DNA from: Alphaproteobacteria bacterium
GTDB lineage: Bacteria > Pseudomonadota > Alphaproteobacteria > Micavibrionales > Micavibrionaceae
Reading direction: 5' to 3'
Length of the DNA: 6,117 bases
Assembly (NCBI GenBank): GCA_021776015.1
Contig: JAJFGT010000065.1
Location: 1 to 6,117, forward strand
The notes below the pieces were generated by a model. That model was not told the origin of the DNA. It was given only the letters and a program-made list of their open reading frames with translations, and did not search any database. The number at the start of each line of letters is the position of its first letter. Positions within the stretch are counted from its first letter, which is position 1. This document shows, piece by piece, positions 1 through 5,925 of the stretch. A program made the position numbers and the translations under genes.

Positions 1-1310
1 GCTAAAATCTTAGCCAACATCAAACGATTTTTCTGTCCGCCCGAAAGATTGCAAACTTTATCGTCAGCACGCGCAGGGTCAAACATGAAATCTTTGAGAT
101 AGCTACAGACATGCCTCTCCTGCCCCATCACATTAATATAATCATTGCCTGCAGCAGACAAAGTTTTTTTAAGAGTATATTCAGGATTCAAATCTTTACG
201 TTTTTGGTCAAAATAAGAAAACTCTAAGTCTTTTTTACGCTTGATTGTTCCGTGATCAGGTTGAAGACTTCCAATCAAAAGTTTAAGAAAACTAGTTTTA
301 CCAGATCCATTTTTCCCTAAAATACCAATACGATCCCCTCGCTGAATCCGAAGATTAAACATATCAAGAATAGGAACAGTTTTATCTCGATCTGTATCAT
401 GATCACAAAATGATTTACTGACATTATAAAACTCAGCAACAACTTTTGAATTTTCTTCTGTATTTTTTAAAGGTTGTAGACTTATTTTTGCCGTGGCTTT
501 TCGATAAGCAGACTGATCGAACCTAAGCTGTTCTCTCATAATTTTCATTTGTTCAACACGACGTACATTCCGTTTTCGACGCGCTTTGACTCCACGATTT
601 GCCCATGTAACTTCTTGGGTTACAAGTTGCTTACGATTTTTAAGTTCTCTCTCTTCTTGCTCAAGAAGAAGGGCTGACCATTCTTCAAAATACCCAAATC
701 CCTTGGGACATGTTTTAATGTCGCCCCGATCGAGCCAAAAAATCTGATTGGTAATATTGGACAAAAATGTTCTATCATGGCTTACACAGACATAAGTCCC
801 ACGGTAAGATTTTAAGTATCCTTCCAACCATTCAATAATTTCGAGATCCAAATGGTTGGTCGGTTCATCAAGAAGCAGAATATCAGGCTCTTCAACTAAT
901 GCGCGCGCCAAACCAGCACGACGGAGCTGTCCACCAGATAAAAGAGTCATTGGCATTTGAGGATCAATTTGAAGGGCATCTGTAACGATATCAACCTTAT
1001 AGGTATAGAGCTCTTTATCCTCATCTTTAATTTCACTAAAGATATAATCAAAGACAGTTTCTCCCTTTTGAGGAACAATATCCTGATGCAGATATCCAAT
1101 GGTAATCCCTACATCTTCCCATCTGTCTCCACTATCCATCTCACGAACACCGGTAATGATATCCATCAGAGTCGATTTCCCAGCTCCATTTTTTCCAACC
1201 AGTGCAATGCGTGCACCTTCATGAATATTAAAGGCAAGATCCGTGAAAAGGGGTATTTCACTATAACGAATATGTGCATTCTTAACAGAAAGGAGAAGTC
1301 TAGAGTTCAT
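1..1310 (-). CDS. uup: Uup-type ABC-F ATPase, C-terminal end cut by window edge
   Basis: The frame is open from the ATG at 1308-1310 to the left edge, giving 436 codons with no stop. The product is a soluble ABC protein with two nucleotide-binding domains and no membrane segment. Domain 1 has Walker A GKNGAGKST (about residues 39-47), signature LLSGGQLRRAGLARAL (123-138), Walker B ILLLDEPTNHLD (144-155) and H-switch SHD (177-179). A basic, charged linker follows (about 210-260) with the Uup-like pattern VKARRKRN. Domain 2 shows Walker A GKNGSGKTS (about 332-340) and signature LSGGQKNR (about 420); its Walker B and any C-terminal coiled coil lie outside the window. Only about 77 residues separate Walker A from the first signature, so there is no long arm insertion, which fits Uup better than EttA. 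ABC-F proteins act on ribosomes, and Uup is linked to ribosome function and to precise excision of transposons. The upstream in-frame codons are TTA-TTC after the TAA of the previous gene, so this ATG is the only reasonable start. It lies 6 nt after that gene and has no clear Shine-Dalgarno, suggesting translational coupling. The family call is firm; the exact subfamily is slightly less so. Confidence 0.93.
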   Translation of the reverse strand, partial: MNSRLLLSVKNAHIRYSEIPLFTDLAFNIHEGARIALVGKNGAGKSTLMDIITGVREMDSGDRWEDVGITIGYLHQDIVPQKGETVFDYIFSEIKDEDKELYTYKVDIVTDALQIDPQMPMTLLSGGQLRRAGLARALVEEPDILLLDEPTNHLDLEIIEWLEGYLKSYRGTYVCVSHDRTFLSNITNQIFWLDRGDIKTCPKGFGYFEEWSALLLEQEERELKNRKQLVTQEVTWANRGVKARRKRNVRRVEQMKIMREQLRFDQSAYRKATAKISLQPLKNTEENSKVVAEFYNVSKSFCDHDTDRDKTVPILDMFNLRIQRGDRIGILGKNGSGKTSFLKLLIGSLQPDHGTIKRKKDLEFSYFDQKRKDLNPEYTLKKTLSAAGNDYINVMGQERHVCSYLKDFMFDPARADDKVCNLSGGQKNRLMLAKIL

Positions 1311-1316
1311 GAATAA

Positions 1317-3152
1317 TTATATCGCCGTAAACGTGACATCTTTCTGTGGATCAACAGGCATTATGATAGGCGAATCTGTAGGAATACCTCCCATACTATT
1401 GGGATGAGCAACATTTGCTCCCGTTTGATGGCTCACATACTGAGCACTCTGAGGACTCTTTGTTGAACGAACTCTTGTTTCAAAATCAGCTTGCCGCTGA
1501 GCATAATCATCCATATTGCCTCCTCCCATCGCATAGGCATCTCCTGCAAGATTTCCACGCGTTTTAAAGGCATCAAACTGTCCCTTTACACCAGCCAATA
1601 ATCCATTACCTTGACTATTCATGGCGTATGTCCCCTCAATTCCCATTTTGTCCATGTTTTCATTCACAATCCCACCAATTTTTCCTGCAACTTGGTAATT
1701 TTGCATAGTGCCTCCCATCTTTGCCATCATAGGACCCGCGATGCCTTTCAAGGTATCTTTAAATCCATCAAGCTGGCCTACCATACCACCTAAATCGATT
1801 CCAAAATTCTGTTTGAGCATCATGCCCATCTCTGAATCTGCAAAGTTAGCTAAGCTCTGTTCCAAATTATCAAACATTGTATCAATTTTTGCATTCGCAA
1901 GTTTTCCACCCCAGCGCATCATAGATTGCGCCATGAACATATCACTTGCCAAAACATTCATGACACCATTGGGATCGTTCTTCATATCATCCATAATAAT
2001 TTTCATGGACTGAAAATCACCACTGCCTTTCCCTGCCAAAGAATTCAGATTGGTAACAATGTTACCTCCCTGATCAACATCCGCCAAACGTGTTCCTAGA
2101 TTATCTACAAATGCAGAATCACCCTTTAACCCTCCGATAAATGAATTGATTTCCTCTGTTGCAACAAGTTTTGCTGCTGCATCAGGCATATCTTTAATAC
2201 CCTCCAGCATACCATCTTTCATTCCATTGAGGGTTGTATTGGCCATTTTCTGTGGATCCCCTGCCGCCATAATGGGAACAGCTGCCTTTGTTATATTTGG
2301 ATATTTTTTCATGAAGTCATTCATGAGCGCAGGATCAGAACCTGCTTTAAGTGCATTAAGGTCTTTTTCAATGTCATTAATATTTTCAGTGACTTCTTTA
2401 CCCACAGATTTCATTAAATTTTCATCTTGACGTAATATATTTGCATTTGACTTAATGGCAGACTTATGTCCTTCAACCCGCTCTGCAAATAATGTTATAA
2501 AATCTCGCCCGACATCTAATGGAGGGATATCTGTTGATTGTACTGGGGCTACTACTACTGGAGCAACAGGAGTTGAGGCTGTCGCCCCTCCTGCTGCTCC
2601 AGTAGTTGCCGCCGCCGTTCCAGTCGCTGCTGAAACAGCCATAGGAGAAGAGACTGTGGGGGTTCTTCCGTCCAATAAATCTTGTAGTTCTGGGCTATTA
2701 ATTTTTGCCTGTAGATCATTTGCCGCAGTGGGGTGCGCACGCAGTGCTTTTTGAACAGTTGCCTGTACATCAGGATCTTTCAGAGCATCTCGTAAAATAT
2801 CATTGGCTTTTCCTGTACTCGGATTTGCCATTTTATCTGTAACATCAGGATGGTTAAGAGCAATCTGGCGACCAATTTCATTATCAAATAACTCTCTCAT
2901 ATTAAGCAGATCTGGATCTGTAATATCTGCATCGCGAATAAGACGTCCCAAAGAATCGGGATTTTTAAGCATTGTCTTTACAAAAGTTTCTCTAAATCCA
3001 GGATCATGTAGCTGTTTCTGAAACGCAGCCCCAGAATCACCAATAAGACTTTCTGCTCCAACACGCATCATACGTAATGTATGGTCACTTTTAAGCGTTG
3101 TAATAATCGGATTTGCCGCTAATCTTGCATCTTTTGCATCTTGCGTTGGCAT
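1317..3152 (-). CDS. Unknown 611-aa protein: DP-repeat N-terminus, Ala/Thr/Pro linker, Met-rich C-terminal half
   Basis: I do not recognise this protein. There is no signal peptide or obvious membrane helix, no cysteine and only one tryptophan (W414). Residues 14-160 are helical and punctuated by prolines at 15, 51, 65, 80, 102, 111, 127, 141 and 154. Each is preceded by D, N, H or S and often followed by D or E (NPDSLGRLI, DPDVQATVQKAL, SPELQDLL). This resembles DP/STI1-type helical repeats of co-chaperones, but that is inference. Residues 164-211 are a low-complexity Ala/Thr/Val/Pro/Gly linker. Residues 212-380 are again helical, with further motifs such as SDPALMNDF and AAGDPQKMA. Residues 383-511 hold 20 methionines and many glycines. 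The tail (540-611) is polar and probably disordered. The ATG has a good AGGAG 6 nt upstream. The gene lies between an 83-aa gene (11 nt gap) and uup (6 nt gap), so it is probably co-transcribed with both. A scaffold, chaperone-like or secreted protein is possible; nothing decides between these. Confidence 0.85.
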   Translation of the reverse strand: MPTQDAKDARLAANPIITTLKSDHTLRMMRVGAESLIGDSGAAFQKQLHDPGFRETFVKTMLKNPDSLGRLIRDADITDPDLLNMRELFDNEIGRQIALNHPDVTDKMANPSTGKANDILRDALKDPDVQATVQKALRAHPTAANDLQAKINSPELQDLLDGRTPTVSSPMAVSAATGTAAATTGAAGGATASTPVAPVVVAPVQSTDIPPLDVGRDFITLFAERVEGHKSAIKSNANILRQDENLMKSVGKEVTENINDIEKDLNALKAGSDPALMNDFMKKYPNITKAAVPIMAAGDPQKMANTTLNGMKDGMLEGIKDMPDAAAKLVATEEINSFIGGLKGDSAFVDNLGTRLADVDQGGNIVTNLNSLAGKGSGDFQSMKIIMDDMKNDPNGVMNVLASDMFMAQSMMRWGGKLANAKIDTMFDNLEQSLANFADSEMGMMLKQNFGIDLGGMVGQLDGFKDTLKGIAGPMMAKMGGTMQNYQVAGKIGGIVNENMDKMGIEGTYAMNSQGNGLLAGVKGQFDAFKTRGNLAGDAYAMGGGNMDDYAQRQADFETRVRSTKSPQSAQYVSHQTGANVAHPNSMGGIPTDSPIIMPVDPQKDVTFTAI

Positions 3153-3158
3153 AATTTT

Positions 3159-3163
3159 CTCCT
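3159..3163 (-). promoter_or_regulatory. Ribosome binding site of the 611-aa gene
   Basis: On the minus strand AGGAG lies 6 nt before the ATG at 3150-3152 and directly after the TAG of the 83-aa gene. It is the best Shine-Dalgarno in the minus-strand unit and fixes the start of the 611-aa protein. It suggests this protein is made efficiently compared with its neighbours, whose sites are weaker. Confidence 0.75.
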
Positions 3164-3415
3164 CTATCCTTCTATAGTCTCTTTATTTTTTATATTCTCT
3201 GTCTCTTCTGACTCAAACAACATCCTTGCCGTAACAAGAGCCATCTGGTCTTTCAAATCTTGAGGGATATCCTCCCAATCTGTTGTCAAAATCGTTTGAA
3301 CCTCATCCATTACTTTTAAAGCAACTTCGTCCCCGCCTTGTGCTGCCAAAGAGATGATTGTAACGAGCTGTTCAAGAGATTTTTGAGTCTCTAAATTCTT
3401 TTTTCTAATATTCAT
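3164..3415 (-). CDS. Unknown small acidic helical protein, 83 aa
   Basis: I do not recognise a family. The protein is predicted mostly helical: a basic N-terminus (MNIRKKN), an amphipathic stretch around residues 8-43 (SLEQLVTIISLAAQGGDEVA), a DWEDIPQDLKDQM turn (46-58), and a charged tail rich in E and K. I count 17 acidic and 9 basic residues, so it is clearly acidic. There is no signal peptide, membrane segment, cysteine or metal-binding motif. The ATG lies 3 nt beyond the stop of the 127-aa gene, and only a weak AGGAT (3425-3429, about 9 nt away) precedes it, so translation may depend on reinitiation. Its size, acidity and position before a large unassigned protein would suit a partner or chaperone of the 611-aa product, but this is inference from context only. 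Confidence 0.75.
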   Translation of the reverse strand: MNIRKKNLETQKSLEQLVTIISLAAQGGDEVALKVMDEVQTILTTDWEDIPQDLKDQMALVTARMLFESEETENIKNKETIEG

Positions 3416-3418
3416 CTG

Positions 3419-3802
3419 TTATATATCCTGTAATGTCCCTTTTCGAACAACGAGAGGAACAATATAAGGCAACCCCATTGTTTTCCCTGTTACTTTATTA
3501 AATTGAACGATTTGTAAATCCTTTGCTTCCATCATATTCTCTTCAAAGGGCGGGTGAATAATCATTCCCAATCCTTGAATTTGACCTCGAACTGTTATGA
3601 AATAAAGCTGCTTCAAATCAACATCATACTCTGCCCACCAATATGTGAGGGGAACATTACGAGTAATAATCACCATAGCTTTTCCGTCTGGATTTACAGC
3701 AAGTTCTACTTCCATCATTGAGGCAAGAGACTTCAAAACAGGGGCATTATGCGCCAATTTATCAAACTTTTTTAAAGGGGGTCGTTTTTGTGTCATGCCC
3801 AA
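3419..3802 (-). CDS. Unknown 127-aa probably beta-rich protein, TTG start
   Basis: I do not recognise a family. The basic N-terminus (QKRPPLKKFDKLAHNAP, residues 5-21) is followed by a short helix (22-30) and then alternating strand-like segments: MEVELAV, KAMVIITRNV, TYWWAEYDVDLKQLYFITVRG, GLGMIIHPPF, LQIVQFN and PYIVPLVVRKG. This suggests a small beta fold of about 95 residues. A WW pair (55-56) and HPP (83-85) stand out, but no catalytic motif is evident. There is no signal peptide or membrane helix. Two starts are possible: TTG at 3802 with GAGGT 6 nt upstream, or ATG at 3796 with the same site 12 nt upstream. The spacing favours TTG, giving 127 rather than 125 residues. It is the first gene of the minus-strand unit, directly behind the best promoter in the window, and is followed after 3 nt by the 83-aa gene. 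Confidence 0.78.
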   Translation of the reverse strand: MGMTQKRPPLKKFDKLAHNAPVLKSLASMMEVELAVNPDGKAMVIITRNVPLTYWWAEYDVDLKQLYFITVRGQIQGLGMIIHPPFEENMMEAKDLQIVQFNKVTGKTMGLPYIVPLVVRKGTLQDI

Positions 3803-3808
3803 ATTATT

Positions 3809-3813
3809 ACCTC
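3809..3813 (-). promoter_or_regulatory. Ribosome binding site choosing a TTG start
   Basis: GAGGT on the minus strand is spaced 6 nt from TTG (3800-3802) and 12 nt from the in-frame ATG (3794-3796). Usual spacing is about 5-9 nt, so the TTG is preferred. The difference is only two residues. Confidence 0.55.
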
Positions 3814-3844
3814 ATATTTATAACGTGTTTAGTAAATATCTATG

Positions 3845-3874
3845 ATTATACCTGAAACACAGGTCTAAACGCAA
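3845..3874 (-). promoter_or_regulatory. Promoter of the minus-strand gene cluster
   Basis: Reading the minus strand, a perfect -10 TATAAT (3845-3850) follows an 18-nt spacer and a -35 candidate TTGCGT (3869-3874; the first three bases match the consensus). Transcription would start near 3838, leaving a leader of about 35 nt before the TTG start at 3802. The -10 is convincing; the -35 is weak, so an activator or an alternative -35 is possible. It would drive the three unknown genes and, by their packing, uup. Confidence 0.6.
3850..3864. promoter_or_regulatory. Candidate operator dyad inside the cluster promoter
   Basis: ACCTG-AAACA-CAGGT is a perfect 5-bp inverted repeat with a 5-nt centre. 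It occupies most of the spacer between the -35 and -10 elements of the minus-strand promoter and touches the -10. A protein bound here would block RNA polymerase. The arms are short, so chance is a real alternative. Confidence 0.3.
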
Positions 3875-3930
3875 ATTTTATAACTATTTTGAATCTTTGG
3901 TGAATCCTTAAAGGAATAGGCAAGAAATCC

Positions 3931-3958
3931 TTGCATTCTTCTGAAAAAACTGCATAAC
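3931..3958 (+). promoter_or_regulatory. Candidate rpsA promoter
   Basis: TTGCAT (3931-3936), preceded by C as in many alphaproteobacterial -35 elements, is followed after 16 nt by CATAAC (3953-3958, four of six -10 bases). Transcription would start near 3965 and give a leader of about 100 nt before the rpsA ATG. An inverted repeat GCAAG-N5-CTTGC (3920-3934) overlaps the -35. No better pair was seen in the 264-nt gap, but the match is moderate. Confidence 0.4.
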
Positions 3959-3978
3959 GCATGATAGGTGTTTTTTCT

Positions 3979-4006
3979 GCACGTCGCTTATGTTGCACGT
4001 ATGTGC
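3979..4006 (+). repeat. Short repeats in the rpsA leader
   Basis: GCACGT occurs at 3979-3984 and again at 3995-4000. The second copy begins a small inverted repeat, GCAC-GTAT-GTGC (3995-4006), which could form a 4-bp hairpin in the leader RNA. S1 is known to repress its own translation through the mRNA leader in Escherichia coli; whether these elements serve that purpose here is unknown. Confidence 0.3.
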
Positions 4007-4050
4007 TTTAAGTGGCGGGAAAATGTGGATACTCACCTTATTTATTTTGA

Positions 4051-4056
4051 AAGGAA
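4051..4056 (+). promoter_or_regulatory. Ribosome binding site of rpsA
   Basis: AAGGAA lies about 10 nt before the ATG at 4067. It is moderate in strength and a little far from the start. It still marks this ATG as the start in preference to the ATG at 3968, which lies 99 nt upstream in the same frame. Confidence 0.6.
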
Positions 4057-4066
4057 ATTAACTATA

Positions 4067-5785
4067 ATGGCACATATTGCTGCAAATTTAACAGACCGTG
4101 ATGACTCGAATGAGTTCTCGGCACTCTTGGATGAGAGTTTTAACGAAAAGAAATCAATTGAGGGGGCTGTCGTTAGTGGATGGGTTGTTGGAGTCGATAA
4201 AGAATTCGCACTTATTGACGTCGGCTTAAAATCTGAAGGACGAATTCCATTGCGCGAATTTTCACTTCCAGGTCAAGCCCCTGAAGTCAATATCGGAGAC
4301 GCTGTCGAAGTCTTCGTGGAACGTGTAGAAGGACGGGATGGTTTAACATCATTGTCTCGTGAGAAAGCCCGCCGTGAAGAGGTTTGGCTTGATCTTGAAA
4401 AATCACATGAAAGTGAAGGAAAAGTCACAGGAGTTATCTTTAACCGTGTAAAAGGTGGATTTACTGTGGATCTTGGAGGCGTCATTGCATTCCTCCCAGG
4501 AAGTCAGGTAGATATCCGTCCGATCAAAGACATCACGCCTTTAATGGATGTTCCTCAACCTTTTATCATTTTAAAAATGGATCGTGCTCGAGGGAATATT
4601 GTTGTGTCTCGACGGGCTATTCTTGAAGAAAGTCGTGCGGAAGTTCGAACAGCTATTCTTGAAAATATTTCAGAGGGAGCAGTTCTTGATGGTGTTGTTA
4701 AAAACATTACAGATTACGGTGCTTTTGTGGATCTTGGAGGGGTAGATGGATTACTTCACGTCACAGACATCTCTTGGAAACGCGTCAACCACCCATCAGA
4801 ATCTTTAACAGTTGGCGAAACTATTAAAGTTCAGGTCATTCGTTTCAATCAAGAAAGCGGACGTATTTCTCTTGGAATGAAACAGCTTGAATCTGATCCT
4901 TGGGATGGATTTGAATCAAAATATGTGAAAGGTGCTAGATTCACTGGACGGATCACAAATGTTACAGATTACGGTGCATTTGTTGAACTCGAAGGCGGAA
5001 TTGAAGGACTTGTTCACGTTTCTGAAATGTCATGGACCAAGAAAAGCATCCACCCAAGTAAGATTATCTCTAAATCCCAAGAAGTTGATGTTATCGTTTT
5101 AGACATTGATGTCGAGAAACGTCGTATTTCTCTTGGAATTAAACAAATTCAAGATAATCCATGGGATGTTTTCGCTGCCGAACATAAAGCCGGTGATGAA
5201 ATTGAAGGTCCTATCAATAATATTACTGAATTTGGTATGTTTATTGGACTTGGAAATGATATTGATGGAATGGTTCACTTATCTGATATTTCATGGGAGG
5301 ATTCTTCAGAAGAAGCCTTAAAATCCTATGAAAAAGATCAAGTCGTTAAGGTAAAACTTCTCGATATTGACCCAGAGAATGGCCGTGTTGCACTTGGTAT
5401 TAAGCAACTGACAGATGATCCTTTCAAAGGCGCTATGTCAGGGATTTCTAAAGGTGCTGTTGTCACAGGAACCATTACTGACATCAAAGCTACAATGATT
5501 GATGTTAGCATCAACGACAGCGTAAAAGGGACGATCAAAAAAGCAGATCTCTCCCGCGAAAGATCTGAACAAAGAACAGATCGTTTTGCCGTTGGTGAAA
5601 AAGTCGATGCTAAAGTCATTTCTATTGATGCAAAAAGCCGTAAACTTGGTTTATCTATTAAAGCACGCGAAATCGATGAGGATAAGCAAGCCCTTGAAGA
5701 ATTTGGTTCTACAGAATCAGGTGCTTCTTTAGGAGATATCCTTGGTGCTGCTCTTCAAAACAGAGATTCTGAAGAAAAAAAATAA
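4067..5785 (+). CDS. rpsA: 30S ribosomal protein S1
   Basis: S1 binds single-stranded mRNA and helps the 30S subunit start translation on structured or weak leaders. The product is 572 aa, close to the usual length of about 557-570. Six S1 (OB-fold) domains lie at roughly residues 31-98, 116-182, 203-273, 288-359, 375-446 and 461-532. Domains 1 and 2 are the divergent ribosome-binding pair (SREKARREE between them, FLPGSQVDIRP in domain 2). Domains 3-5 are canonical RNA binders with repeated TDYGAFV or TEFGMFI, GLxHVxxxSW-type and RISLGxKQ motifs. Domain 6 is more divergent. The C-terminus GASLGDILGAAL is typical of alphaproteobacterial S1. The frame extends 33 codons upstream to 3968, but that extension is unlike S1 and has no Shine-Dalgarno; MAHIAANLTD is the natural start. 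Internal duplication is visible in the DNA: a 16-nt identity at 4707-4722 and 4962-4977, and a 17-nt identity near 4862 and 5123. No cmk lies upstream; the flanking gene there is divergent. Confidence 0.98.
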   Translation: MAHIAANLTDRDDSNEFSALLDESFNEKKSIEGAVVSGWVVGVDKEFALIDVGLKSEGRIPLREFSLPGQAPEVNIGDAVEVFVERVEGRDGLTSLSREKARREEVWLDLEKSHESEGKVTGVIFNRVKGGFTVDLGGVIAFLPGSQVDIRPIKDITPLMDVPQPFIILKMDRARGNIVVSRRAILEESRAEVRTAILENISEGAVLDGVVKNITDYGAFVDLGGVDGLLHVTDISWKRVNHPSESLTVGETIKVQVIRFNQESGRISLGMKQLESDPWDGFESKYVKGARFTGRITNVTDYGAFVELEGGIEGLVHVSEMSWTKKSIHPSKIISKSQEVDVIVLDIDVEKRRISLGIKQIQDNPWDVFAAEHKAGDEIEGPINNITEFGMFIGLGNDIDGMVHLSDISWEDSSEEALKSYEKDQVVKVKLLDIDPENGRVALGIKQLTDDPFKGAMSGISKGAVVTGTITDIKATMIDVSINDSVKGTIKKADLSRERSEQRTDRFAVGEKVDAKVISIDAKSRKLGLSIKAREIDEDKQALEEFGSTESGASLGDILGAALQNRDSEEKK

Positions 5786-5807
5786 GATAAAATAAATGAA
5801 AACTTCT

Positions 5808-5836
5808 AAAGAGCCAGCACTTGTTGCTGGCTCTTT
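5808..5836 (+). terminator. Hairpin terminator after rpsA
   Basis: AAAGAGCCAGCA and TGCTGGCTCTTT form a perfect 12-bp stem around a 5-nt loop (CTTGT), starting 22 nt after the rpsA stop. The stem ends in TTT and is followed by GCATTTAT, so the U-tract is short and interrupted but the stem is strong. It should end most rpsA transcripts; some read-through into ihfB is possible. Confidence 0.85.
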
Positions 5837-5858
5837 GCATTTATCACATTGTATCTCC

Positions 5859-5888
5859 TTGCTTTTTTGTATTCTTTTATGATATAAA
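5859..5888 (+). promoter_or_regulatory. Promoter of ihfB
   Basis: TTGCTT (5859-5864), preceded by C, and TATAAA (5883-5888, five of six -10 bases) are separated by 18 nt. Transcription would start near 5895, about 30 nt before the ATG. Lying directly after the terminator, it makes ihfB independent of rpsA transcription. Confidence 0.6.
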
Positions 5889-5925
5889 GGAAGGATAGTA
5901 ATATTTTAAAAAGAGCGAGTATCTC

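Noticed and set aside
957..1316. 119-codon plus-strand frame opposite uup
   Set aside because: It is antisense to the conserved first ATPase domain of uup, whose motifs are intact; the translated sequence has no family character.
2455..2754. Plus-strand 99-codon Ala/Val-rich frame, and a minus-strand 71-codon Gln/Leu-rich frame at 2555-2770
   Set aside because: Both are by-products of the low-complexity linker of the 611-aa gene read in other frames; neither has a convincing start site.
3968..4066. 33-codon upstream extension of the rpsA frame
   Set aside because: The extra residues do not resemble S1, contain cysteines and aromatics unlike the rest, and have no Shine-Dalgarno. The ATG at 4067 has AAGGAA upstream and gives the normal S1 N-terminus.
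4707..4977. Near-identical DNA repeats inside rpsA
   Set aside because: They encode the same motif in successive S1 domains and are explained by domain duplication, not by a mobile or CRISPR-like repeat.
5106..5321. 71-codon plus-strand frame inside rpsA
   Set aside because: It overlaps conserved S1 domains 4-5 in another frame and has no independent signals.
5841..5855. Possible IHF binding site upstream of ihfB (TATCACATTGTAT)
   Set aside because: It departs from the IHF consensus at several fixed positions; autoregulation is plausible for IHF, but this match does not support it.
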